A stretch of DNA of 64,000 nt from Clostridia bacterium. Lineage in GTDB: Bacteria > Bacillota > Clostridia > Christensenellales > Aristaeellaceae. The position numbers were made by a program, and so were the translations under genes. The stretch lies in assembly GCA_017524615.1 (NCBI GenBank), contig JAFXVJ010000030.1, positions 1 through 64,000 of the forward strand. The letters are read 5' to 3'. Below the pieces are notes generated by a model, which was not told the origin of the DNA, did no database searches, and saw only the letters and a program-made list of their open reading frames with translations. Below, piece after piece: positions 1 through 7,109 of this stretch; position 1 is the stretch's first letter, and each line of letters begins with the position of its first letter.

Positions 1-240
1 ATCATGGTATAATGATGAGGAAATCGGCTGAAAGCCGATTGTCCGTCCAACCGGGCCGCGAATAGCGAGCACGGTTGGCATCATGGTATAATGATGAGGA
101 AATCGGCTGAAAGCCGATTGTCCGTCCAACCTGGCCGCGAATAGCGAGCACGGTTGGCATCATGGTATAATGATGAGGAAATCGGCTGAAAGCCGATTGT
201 CCGTCCAACCTGGCCGCGAATAGCGAGCACGGTTGGCATC
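1..240 (+). repeat. 79-bp tandem repeat, three copies plus a start of a fourth
   Basis: Units begin at 1, 80 and 159; a fourth starts at 238 and diverges after about 11 bases. The copies differ at only one or two bases (for example CCGGGCC in unit 1 and CCTGGCC in units 2-3). Each unit carries an extended -10 (TGGTATAAT), a perfect hairpin AATCGGCT-GAA-AGCCGATT, and a second pairing CCAACC...GGTTGG. A diverged relative lies at 5665-5745. There are no spacers, so this is not a CRISPR array. Confidence 0.95.
6..171 (+). promoter_or_regulatory. Three repeated extended -10 elements
   Basis: TGGTATAAT ends at 13, 92 and 171, one per repeat unit, and the degenerate fourth unit has TATGAA. No -35-like hexamer is visible 17 bases upstream of the second and third copies, so any activity would rest on the TGn extension. 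They point toward ybaB. The activity is inferred. Confidence 0.45.
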
Positions 241-381
241 ATGGTATGAAGAAGGTGGAGCTTTCAGCCTCGGCAGGCCTTGAATGAGCGCACGCCGAGC
301 GTGATGGTATACACCGGAGGAGAAAAACCGGGATGGTGGCGCAGGCCGCTGATCCCGTAAACGTAAGGAGGATAATTCAGG
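241..381 (+). other. Leader of the ybaB operon
   Basis: This 141-base stretch lies between the tandem repeats and ybaB. Two inverted pairs are visible: CTCGGC (269-274) with GCCGAG (294-299), and CGGGAT (329-334) with ATCCCG (352-357). A clear AAGGAGG site sits just before the ybaB start. I looked for the SRP RNA core that often lies near dnaX in Bacillota and did not find it. No dnaX is present in the window. Confidence 0.5.
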
Positions 382-720
382 ATGGCACGCAATCAATTCG
401 GAGGTTTCGGGGGCCCCAACATGCAGCAGCTCATGCGTCAGGCTCAGAAAATGCAGGAGCAGATGCAGAAGGCCCAGGATGAACTGGATGAAAAGGTGTA
501 CGAGGCCAGCGCCGGCGGCGGCATGGTCACGTGCAAGGTGTCCGGCAAGCGGGAATTGCTGGAATTGGTCATCAAGCCCGAGGCTGTGGACCCGGACGAT
601 GTGGATATGCTGCAGGATCTGATCCTGGCGGCGGTGAACGAGGCCCTGCGCGCCGGTGAAAAGAACCGGGAGGACACCATGGGCAAATTGGCCCCGGCCG
701 GAATGGGCGGGCTGTTCTGA
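382..720 (+). CDS. ybaB: YbaB/EbfC nucleoid-associated protein
   Basis: A 112-residue protein of normal family length. YbaB/EbfC proteins form dimers that bind DNA and coat the nucleoid. A Met/Gln-rich helix near the N terminus (about residues 10-40) is followed by a glycine-rich turn (SAGGGMV) and a beta strand, as in the family. The start has a strong AAGGAGG site 10 bases upstream. The next gene, recR, begins 1 base after the stop, the ybaB-recR pairing that usually follows dnaX; dnaX itself is not visible here. Confidence 0.95.
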   Translation: MARNQFGGFGGPNMQQLMRQAQKMQEQMQKAQDELDEKVYEASAGGGMVTCKVSGKRELLELVIKPEAVDPDDVDMLQDLILAAVNEALRAGEKNREDTMGKLAPAGMGGLF

Positions 721-721
721 T

Positions 722-1321
722 ATGCAGGAGGGAAGCGATCCCATCGCCCGGATGGCGCTGCAGCTGGCGCGCCTGCCGGGCATCGGGCAAAAGAGCGCCC
801 AGCGCCTGGCCTATCACATCGCCGCCATGCCCCTGGATCAGGTGAAGGATCTGGCCGCCGCCCTGTGGCAGGGGCGGAAGGCCCTGCGTTTCTGCGCCCG
901 CTGCGGGAATTACACCCAGGGCGAATACTGCGCCGTCTGTGAGAATGAGGAACGCCACAACGGCCAGATCTGCGTGGTGCGGGATGCCCGGGACGTGGCG
1001 GCCATGGAGCGCATGCGGGATTTCAGGGGCCTCTATCATGTGCTGGGCGGCACGCTGAGCCCCATGGACGGCGTGGGGCCGGAGGATATCCGCATCAAGG
1101 AATTGCTCCAGCGCCTGTCCACGGAAGAAGTGAACGAAGTGATCCTGGCCACCAACCCCGATATCGAGGGGGAGGCCACGGCGGCCTATATTGCCCGGCT
1201 CATTAAGCCCATGGGCATCAAGGTGAGCCGTATTTCCTACGGCGTTCCTGTGGGAAGCGATCTGGAATACGCGGATGAGGTCACCCTGGCCAAGGCCATG
1301 GAGGGCAGAAGGGAACTGTAA
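722..1321 (+). CDS. recR: Recombination protein RecR
   Basis: A 199-residue protein that acts with RecO/RecF in loading RecA at gaps. Visible parts are a helix-hairpin-helix (LPGIGQKSAQRLAYH, about 18-32), a C4 zinc site (Cys58, Cys61, Cys70, Cys73) and a Toprim region (about 81-175) with the ATNPDIEGEATA stretch. The ATG at 722 follows the ybaB stop by 1 base and gives the family's usual length; an upstream in-frame ATG inside ybaB would add 22 unrelated residues. The stop overlaps the tdk start by 1 base (TAATG), so the two are translationally coupled. Confidence 0.96.
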   Translation: MQEGSDPIARMALQLARLPGIGQKSAQRLAYHIAAMPLDQVKDLAAALWQGRKALRFCARCGNYTQGEYCAVCENEERHNGQICVVRDARDVAAMERMRDFRGLYHVLGGTLSPMDGVGPEDIRIKELLQRLSTEEVNEVILATNPDIEGEATAAYIARLIKPMGIKVSRISYGVPVGSDLEYADEVTLAKAMEGRREL

Positions 1322-1911
1322 TGCTGCATTTCTATTTCGGGGTCATGGGCTCCAGCAAAACGGCCATGCTGCTGATGCAGCGCTACAATTATCTGCAATT
1401 GGGCCTGAAGGTGGCTTTGGTGAAGCCGGCGGTGGACACCCGCGCCGGGGTGGATATCGTGTATTCCCGGGTGGGGCTGCAGGCGGAGGCGGAAATCGTG
1501 CTGGAGGAGGGCAACAGTGTGCGGGAGCAGCTGAACTGGCTGGCCGTGCAGCACGCCCATTCCGATTTCCAGTATGTGTTTGTGGATGAAGCCCAGTTTT
1601 TGACCGAGGCCCAGGTGCAGGAAATGGCTGATATGGCCGATGAGCTGGAAATCTTTTGCTATGGCCTGAAAACCGATTTTCTGGGCAACTTTTTCCCCGG
1701 CTCCGCGGCGCTTTTGCGCCTCGCCGAGGATATCCAGGAGGTGCCCGGTTCCCTGTGCTGGTGCGGCAAAAAGGCCACCATGAATACCCGGGTGGACGGC
1801 AAGGGCCGGGTGATCAAGCACGGCGCGCAGGTACTCATCGACAATCAGGCTGAGATCCGGTATATCGGTCTGTGCTATCAGCATTGGCGGGAGGGAAAAT
1901 CCCATGGCTGA
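1321..1911 (+). CDS. tdk: Thymidine kinase (type II)
   Basis: A 196-residue enzyme that phosphorylates thymidine in pyrimidine salvage. The P-loop is GVMGSSKT (7-14), the catalytic base lies in DEAQF (89-93), and the zinc ligands of the lasso region are Cys146, Cys148, Cys185 and His188. This is the tetrameric bacterial/cytosolic TK1-like class. It shares its first base with the recR stop codon and its last 8 bases with the rmuC start, so it sits in a tight ybaB-recR-tdk-rmuC operon. Confidence 0.95.
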   Translation: MLHFYFGVMGSSKTAMLLMQRYNYLQLGLKVALVKPAVDTRAGVDIVYSRVGLQAEAEIVLEEGNSVREQLNWLAVQHAHSDFQYVFVDEAQFLTEAQVQEMADMADELEIFCYGLKTDFLGNFFPGSAALLRLAEDIQEVPGSLCWCGKKATMNTRVDGKGRVIKHGAQVLIDNQAEIRYIGLCYQHWREGKSHG

Positions 1912-3292
1912 GGCGCAAGCGTTTTTCCAGCAAAACGCGGGATTGCTGGCGCTGCTGGCGCTGATGGCCGCATTGGCCGGCATGATTTTCGCGGCCGTCC
2001 TGCTGGCCCGTCAAAAACGGACGGACCGGCGCGGCGATAAGCGGTATGAGGCCACCTCCCGGCGCATGGAGGAAATCAACCGGGATATGCTGAACCGCGT
2101 GGAATACGCCAATCTCAGCGAGATGCAGTCCGCCCGGCTGCTGCAGGCCATGGAGGAGCGGGGAAGGGACGAGGCCCAGCGCATGTCCGCTCTGTCCGCC
2201 CGGCTGGACGCCTTTGGCGAAAGCCAGGAGGTGCGGTTTCATCGGGTCACCGCCGCGCTGGATGATAAGCTGAACCAGAACGAGGCGCGCATGGAGCGCA
2301 TGCGGGAATCCCTCACACAGGGCGTCAGCCAGCTGCGCGAGGAGAACGGCAAAAAGCTGGAGGAAATGCGCCAGACCGTGGATGAAAAGCTGCACGCCAC
2401 CCTGGATAAGCGGCTGGGGGAGAGCTTTTCCCTGGTCAACGAGCGGCTGGAGCAGGTGTATAAGGGCCTGGGCGAAATGCAGAACCTGGCCAGCGGCGTG
2501 GGCGACCTGAAAAAGGTGCTGACCAATGTAAAGAATCGGGGCGTGTGGGGCGAAATGCAGCTGGGTGCCCTGCTCAGCCAGGTTTTGTCGCCCGGCCAGT
2601 ACGATGAAAACGTGGCGGTGGTGCCCGGCTCCTCCCAGCGGGTGGAATTTGCGGTCAAGCTGCCCGGCCAGGGCGAGGGCACGGTGTACCTGCCCATCGA
2701 CTCCAAATTCCCCATTGAGGATTACGATCGGCTGCTCACCGCTTACGATTCCGGCGACCAGGCCATGATCGCCACCGCGTCGGCGGCCCTGCAGACCGCC
2801 CTGAAGGTGGAAGCCAAGCGCATTGCCGATAAGTATATCGCGCCGCCGCATACCACCGATTTCGCCATAATGTTCCTGCCCATCGAGGGCTTGTACGCGG
2901 AAGCGCTGCGGGCCCGGGGCCTGACGGAAGAAATGCAGGAAAAGTACCGGGTGGTCACGGCGGGGCCCACCACCCTGAACGCGCTGCTCACCTCGCTGCA
3001 GGTGGGCTTCCGCACCCTGGCCATCGAGCAGCGCTCCGGCGAGGTGTGGCAGCTGCTCAGCGCGGTCAAGACGGAATTTGGCAAGTTTTCCGGCTTGCTG
3101 GAGGCCACGGAGAAGAAGCTCCACGCCGCGGCGGAATCCATTGAATCCGCCAGCCGCAAAACCCGCACCATCGAGCGCAGGCTGCGCCAGGTGGAAGCAC
3201 TGGACGACGCGTCCGCGGCCCGGCTGCTGTCGGGAGAGGAACGCGGGGATGCACGCCGCCTGGATCTCTGGGAAGAGGATTCGGAACCGTAA
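1904..3292 (+). CDS. rmuC: DNA recombination protein RmuC
   Basis: A 462-residue protein of the RmuC family, linked to limiting recombination at inverted repeats; the family resembles PD-(D/E)xK nucleases. An N-terminal membrane segment (about 12-36) is followed by a long charged coiled coil (about 45-190) and the conserved domain starting near GVWGEMQLGALL. A GGGAGGG site precedes the ATG, which overlaps the tdk stop by 8 bases. The C terminus (ARLLSGEERGDARRLDLWEE) is charged and probably disordered. Confidence 0.93.
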   Translation: MAEAQAFFQQNAGLLALLALMAALAGMIFAAVLLARQKRTDRRGDKRYEATSRRMEEINRDMLNRVEYANLSEMQSARLLQAMEERGRDEAQRMSALSARLDAFGESQEVRFHRVTAALDDKLNQNEARMERMRESLTQGVSQLREENGKKLEEMRQTVDEKLHATLDKRLGESFSLVNERLEQVYKGLGEMQNLASGVGDLKKVLTNVKNRGVWGEMQLGALLSQVLSPGQYDENVAVVPGSSQRVEFAVKLPGQGEGTVYLPIDSKFPIEDYDRLLTAYDSGDQAMIATASAALQTALKVEAKRIADKYIAPPHTTDFAIMFLPIEGLYAEALRARGLTEEMQEKYRVVTAGPTTLNALLTSLQVGFRTLAIEQRSGEVWQLLSAVKTEFGKFSGLLEATEKKLHAAAESIESASRKTRTIERRLRQVEALDDASAARLLSGEERGDARRLDLWEEDSEP

Positions 3293-3437
3293 ACCGTCAT
3301 TTGGGGTCCGGAAACGGATTTTTCAGGCCGGTTTCGCATACGCCGCGGCGGTCATATGGCATAATATCATCGTGCATGGCGCCGCTCCGCAAGGGGCGGA
3401 AGCATGGCCCATGATCTCAAGGAAAGGAGCAACGAAC

Positions 3438-3803
3438 ATGGATCAGATTGGCGATGAATTGAAAAAAGTGCTGCAAGCCGGCATCGGCGCGGTGGCTGTG
3501 GGCGTGGAAAAGACCCAGGAGGTCATTGAAAAGCTGTCCCAGAAGGGCGAGCCCATCTATGAGCAGGCGAAGAAAACCGTGGCTGATACGGCCGATAAGG
3601 TAAAGCAGGCCGTGGCCGACTGCGGGAAAAACAAAATGGGAGAGCTGCTGAATGTGCTGCGTTCATTGAGCCGGGAGGACCGGGAACTGGTACGCCAGGC
3701 CCTGGATGAATTGGACGCCGCGGAGGCCCGGGAAGCCGCGCCGGTGGATGACCGGGAAACTGCGGATGAAATGCTCCGGGAAAAGGATGAGCCGGAGGAA
3801 TAA
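3438..3803 (+). CDS. Small helical protein, phasin-like in appearance, function unknown
   Basis: A 121-residue, highly charged protein. The start at 3438 has AAGGAAAGGAG upstream; longer in-frame readings back to 3078 run inside rmuC in another frame and are not credible. Residues 1-60 form an amphipathic helix pattern (GVEKTQEVIEKLSQKGEPIY) and the tail is acidic. Similar short proteins are often annotated phasin-like or hypothetical. It lies 145 bases after rmuC and ends before a strong bidirectional terminator. Confidence 0.75.
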   Translation: MDQIGDELKKVLQAGIGAVAVGVEKTQEVIEKLSQKGEPIYEQAKKTVADTADKVKQAVADCGKNKMGELLNVLRSLSREDRELVRQALDELDAAEAREAAPVDDRETADEMLREKDEPEE

Positions 3804-3898
3804 ACGGGAGAGGAATCCGGCCAGTATACTGCCCTCGGGCTCCTGATGACGGTTTTCAGCTGCCGGCCCGGCGCGCAGAGCGCGCCGGAGAAAACGAA

Positions 3899-3947
3899 CG
3901 ATGGCCCCGGGAAAAACGCTTGCGCTTTTCCCGGGGCCATCGTCGCT
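3899..3947. terminator. Bidirectional terminator between convergent genes
   Basis: The perfect 17-bp stem CGATGGCCCCGGGAAAA pairs with its complement at 3926-3942 around an 11-base loop. The arms begin and end in A/T runs in either direction. It separates the rmuC-side gene from the convergent fucosidase. Confidence 0.85.
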
Positions 3948-4020
3948 TTTCACCGTCGTTTTCACAATTGTCCATTAATAAGGTTCTTCACGGATTGTCA
4001 TGAAAAGGAAAATCCTTAGG

Positions 4021-4072
4021 CGTCATCTCGAGTGGAGTGAAGCCGGGAGGCGAAGCGCAGCGGAGGGATGCG
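4021..4072. repeat. Solo GTCATC...GAGGGAT palindromic-family element at the fucosidase stop
   Basis: The sequence runs GTCATCTCGAGTGGAGTG, then GAAGCGCAGCGGAGGGAT, ending next to the TCA that is the minus-strand fucosidase stop. It is a diverged single arm of the sequence found as paired arms in the 42361-42827 element (GTCATCCCGA...GCGGAGGGATCT). A second solo copy lies at 62489-62521. Confidence 0.75.
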
Positions 4073-5557
4073 TCAGGGCAGCGAAACCCTGAACACCACC
4101 GGCATATCGCTGTGCACAAAGGGCGCGCGAATGTGCAGCCCTTCACTGTCCCGGCTCCATTCGGGGGCCTGATCCCAGCCCAGCGCCTTTACATCCCGGA
4201 TGGGGGCGAGGGTGAGGGCAGGCTTGCCCTCGGCGGGGGCGGCCAGGGAGCGGACCGTGACGCAGCCATCCTCGGGAAACGCCAGCACGGTGGCGTACAG
4301 GCAGCCGTTGGCCGCGGTGAAGCGGATATCCTGGGCGGTATATGCCTTGGCGCTGCCCTCGGAGAACTGGCCATCCGCCTCCTTGGTGGGCCCTTCCTCA
4401 GCCACGCGCCAGGGCGTGCTGCCGTAGATGGCTTCGCCGTTCGTGCGCAGCCATTTTCCGATGCCCTGGAGGACGGCGGTATCTTCGGGGCCGATGGTGC
4501 CGTCGGCCTTGGGGCCCACGTTCAAAAGCAGCGAACCGTTTTTGCTCACCACGTCCACCAGCGTCAGAATGATGTCCCGAGGCGTTTTATACTGGTTTTG
4601 CTCCGTATAGCACCAGCTGTTGTAGGCGATGGCGGTGTCGGTCTGCCAGAAATAGGGCTGCACCTGCGCGAAATGCCCCCGCTCCATATCGGGCACGGCG
4701 GCGCCGAAGGCGAAGGAATCCACCTTGTAATCGATGGCGGCGTCGTAGCCCAGTTCTTCGGCCCGATTGTAGTAATAAGCGGCGAATTTCTTCAGATAGG
4801 GCTGCGCGGCCCGATGCAGAATCCACCAATCGAAGTAGAATACCCTCGGCTGGAACCGATCCACCAGCTCGCAGGAGCGCAGCAGCCAATCCTCCAGGTA
4901 TTCGGCGGAAGGCGCGGGCTGACCGTTCACATCGTTGAAATCCTTAGGCTCCGGCATGGAGGGCCAGTACAAATCGCCCACCTGCAGCGGCTCATGAATA
5001 TCGGAATCGAATTCCCTGCCGTGGCCCAGGAAGAACCAATGCTCGATCCGATGGCTGCTGACGCCCGTCACCAGGCCCTTCTTTTCAAATGCGGCCTTGA
5101 GTTCCGCGGTGGTATCCCGGCAGGGGCCCTTTTCCGCCGCGTTCCATTCGCTCAGGTCGCTTTTGTACATCTGGAAACCGTCGTGATGCTCCGCCACCGG
5201 GATCACGTACCGGGCGCCCGCCTCGGCAAACAGCGCCGCCCAGGCGTCGGGATCGAATTTTTCGGCCTTGAAGAGGGGGATGAAATCCTTATAACCGAAT
5301 TCCTTGTGGGGGCCGTAGGTTTTCAGGTGGTGTTCATATTCAGCAGTGCCCTGAATGTACATGTTCCGGGGGTACCATTCATTGTTGAAGGCGGGCACGG
5401 CATACACGCCCCAGTGAATGAAAATGCCGAATTTGGCTTGTCGATACCAGGCGGGCACCTGGAACTGGGCCAAGGACGCCCAATCATCCTTGAATCGTCC
5501 CCGGACGATAACCTGGTCAATATCCCGCAGCTTGGCCTGTCGGTCCATGATATTCAT
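4073..5557 (-). CDS. Alpha-L-fucosidase, GH29
   Basis: A 494-residue intracellular glycoside hydrolase releasing alpha-linked L-fucose. GH29 signatures are FIHWGVYAVPAF (46-57), EHHDGF (123-128), and the likely nucleophile Asp243 in VFYFDWW. There is no signal peptide, so it would act on imported oligosaccharides. The ATG at 5557 has AGAGGAG 11 bases upstream and a promoter further upstream; a longer frame to 5815 reads through that promoter and is rejected. The gene stands alone, convergent with the 3438 gene and divergent from the cyclophilin. No fucose catabolic genes are nearby. Confidence 0.93.
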   Translation of the reverse strand: MNIMDRQAKLRDIDQVIVRGRFKDDWASLAQFQVPAWYRQAKFGIFIHWGVYAVPAFNNEWYPRNMYIQGTAEYEHHLKTYGPHKEFGYKDFIPLFKAEKFDPDAWAALFAEAGARYVIPVAEHHDGFQMYKSDLSEWNAAEKGPCRDTTAELKAAFEKKGLVTGVSSHRIEHWFFLGHGREFDSDIHEPLQVGDLYWPSMPEPKDFNDVNGQPAPSAEYLEDWLLRSCELVDRFQPRVFYFDWWILHRAAQPYLKKFAAYYYNRAEELGYDAAIDYKVDSFAFGAAVPDMERGHFAQVQPYFWQTDTAIAYNSWCYTEQNQYKTPRDIILTLVDVVSKNGSLLLNVGPKADGTIGPEDTAVLQGIGKWLRTNGEAIYGSTPWRVAEEGPTKEADGQFSEGSAKAYTAQDIRFTAANGCLYATVLAFPEDGCVTVRSLAAPAEGKPALTLAPIRDVKALGWDQAPEWSRDSEGLHIRAPFVHSDMPVVFRVSLP

Positions 5558-5605
5558 GGGTGCATTCTCCTCTCCGCGATCCGGTGGATCCGTGTGCTTT
5601 TTTCC

Positions 5606-5634
5606 ATTATAGACCAAATGCGCGGGAACCGCAA
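5606..5634 (-). promoter_or_regulatory. Promoter of the fucosidase gene
   Basis: Read on the minus strand: TTGCGG (5629-5634), a 17-base spacer, then a perfect TATAAT (5606-5611). It lies about 50 bases upstream of the chosen ATG. Confidence 0.65.
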
Positions 5635-5641
5635 CGGGATC

Positions 5642-5670
5642 TTGCCAGAAACAGCGAGAAAAGATATAAT
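5642..5670 (+). promoter_or_regulatory. Promoter of the cyclophilin gene
   Basis: TTGCCA (5642-5647), a 17-base spacer and TATAAT (5665-5670), a near-consensus housekeeping promoter. The structured repeat begins at this -10 and would form the 5' end of the transcript. Confidence 0.8.
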
Positions 5671-5745
5671 GAATGCGGAAATCTGCCGCGGGCGGATTAT
5701 TCGTCCGGCCGGGCCGCGGACGGCGGGTACGGCTGACATCATGAA
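5665..5745 (+). repeat. Diverged single copy of the 79-bp structured repeat
   Basis: It aligns with the units at 1-240 from TATAATGA to CATCATG with a single 1-base indel. Stem I is AATCTGCC-GCG-GGCGGATT (AATCGGCT-GAA-AGCCGATT in the tandem copies), and the second pairing is also kept. Several differences are compensatory, so the structure rather than the sequence is preserved. Confidence 0.8.
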
Positions 5746-5799
5746 AAGCGCAAAACACCGGGATCAACGGACAGTGATGCGCCGGAAAGAGGCATACGC

Positions 5800-6882
5800 A
5801 TGAGCAACGGAACATGGAAAAGGATCATCGCCTGGCTGCTGGCGCTGAGCTGTGCTCTGGCCCTGGCGGTCGGCGCGCTGGCGGAAGCGGAAGAGCGCGT
5901 ATATGTGCGCATCGAAGTGCAGGATCACGGCGTGATCTATGCGGAACTGTATCCCGAATACGCCCCCATCACCGTAGCAAACTTTCTGAGCCTGGTGGAT
6001 CGGCAGTTCTATGATGGGCTCACCTTCCACCGAATCATTTCCGGGTTCATGGTGCAGGGCGGCGATCCCCTGGGGAACGGCACCGGGGGGAGCGGGCAGA
6101 ACATCAAGGGCGAATTTTCCGCCAACGGGGTGGATAACCCCCTCGCCCATGAGCGGGGCGTGCTGTCCATGGCCCGGTCCAGCAATATGGACAGCGCGTC
6201 CAGCCAGTTTTTCATCATGCACAGGGAAGCGCCTCACCTGGACGGCCAGTACGCAGCTTTCGGCCGGGTGGTGTGCGGAATCGCGGTGGTGGATCGCCTG
6301 TGCCAGTCGACGCCGGTGCAGGACAGCAACGGCACCGTGCTCAGGGAGGATCAGCCGGTGATCACCTCCGTCCGCCGGGCGGAAGCGGAAGAAGTGCGCC
6401 AGGCCATGATGGCGGAAGAACAGAATGGGCTGTCGGGGCAGATGTATCAGGATCCCCTGTCGCCCCTGTCCTTCCTGGTACCCGAGGGCTGGAACCGTTC
6501 CGGAGAAGCCGGCAATCCAGTGCATTTTGTTCACGAGGACGGCAAAACCCTTATTCTGCTCAGCCAGAACAGCTGGGGCGCTCTGCCTGCCGCGACCAAG
6601 GCCGGCCTGGCTCAGAAGGGCGTGAGCCAGGAGGATTTGGATACTGACGCGTTTGATCGCGACCGCCTGATCAGCGCCATCACGCCGGATCCTGCCCAGG
6701 CGACGGAGGAAGAGCACAGCGGCATCAAATTCTATACCGCGGAAGCGGTCGCCGAGGAACCGGCGGTTTATTACATTGGCGCGCGGGACGGCTATGTGTA
6801 TGCGTTGGCTTTCAGCGGCAGCCGGGAAGATCCCCTGTACGCGGACGTGTTGTCGATTCTGGACAATCTGCTCTTTGAATAA
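5800..6882 (+). CDS. Secreted cyclophilin-type peptidyl-prolyl isomerase
   Basis: A 360-residue protein with a signal peptide (about 1-30, cleaved near ALAEAEE) and a cyclophilin domain (about 36-195). Family motifs are FHRII (76-80), QGGDP (86-90) and SQFFI (135-139). Residues 200-360 are an extra domain without a motif I recognise. It probably assists folding outside the membrane. AAAGAGG precedes the ATG. The gene has its own promoter and a strong terminator, so it is likely monocistronic. Confidence 0.92.
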   Translation: MSNGTWKRIIAWLLALSCALALAVGALAEAEERVYVRIEVQDHGVIYAELYPEYAPITVANFLSLVDRQFYDGLTFHRIISGFMVQGGDPLGNGTGGSGQNIKGEFSANGVDNPLAHERGVLSMARSSNMDSASSQFFIMHREAPHLDGQYAAFGRVVCGIAVVDRLCQSTPVQDSNGTVLREDQPVITSVRRAEAEEVRQAMMAEEQNGLSGQMYQDPLSPLSFLVPEGWNRSGEAGNPVHFVHEDGKTLILLSQNSWGALPAATKAGLAQKGVSQEDLDTDAFDRDRLISAITPDPAQATEEEHSGIKFYTAEAVAEEPAVYYIGARDGYVYALAFSGSREDPLYADVLSILDNLLFE

Positions 6883-6890
6883 TCCATTTC

Positions 6891-6930
6891 GTATCTGTTC
6901 AGTCCCGGGCTGAACAGATACTTTGTTTCT
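6891..6930 (+). terminator. Terminator after the cyclophilin gene
   Basis: GTATCTGTTCAG (6891-6902), a 7-base loop, then the perfect complement (6910-6921), followed by TTTGTTTC. A near-identical stem occurs at 30394-30422. Confidence 0.85.
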
Positions 6931-7021
6931 GGGCTCCATCCGAATCAGACCCCTGCTGGGCGGGCAGGCCTCATGATCCAGGAAAGATGGCGGCTGGATT
7001 GTATTCAATCTCCCGAAAGGG

Positions 7022-7050
7022 TGTACAAGCCAGCCTTTTTTTGATATACT
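7022..7050 (+). promoter_or_regulatory. Promoter of the flavoprotein gene
   Basis: TGTACA (7022-7027), a 17-base spacer and TATACT (7045-7050). A strong AAGGAGG site follows at about 7096. Confidence 0.65.
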
Positions 7051-7109
7051 GTTCATAACGGATGGGCATCGCCGCTCGTCTCAATTCCATACAGTAAGGA
7101 GGAACCTCT

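Noticed and set aside
1..240. CRISPR array
   Set aside because: The 79-bp units are head to tail with no spacers, and no cas genes are in the window.
241..381. SRP RNA or a riboswitch before ybaB
   Set aside because: The conserved SRP loop sequence is absent and the two hairpins fit no class I know.
4037..5803. A 588-residue plus-strand frame opposite the fucosidase
   Set aside because: It is antisense to a well-supported GH29 gene and crosses two promoters.
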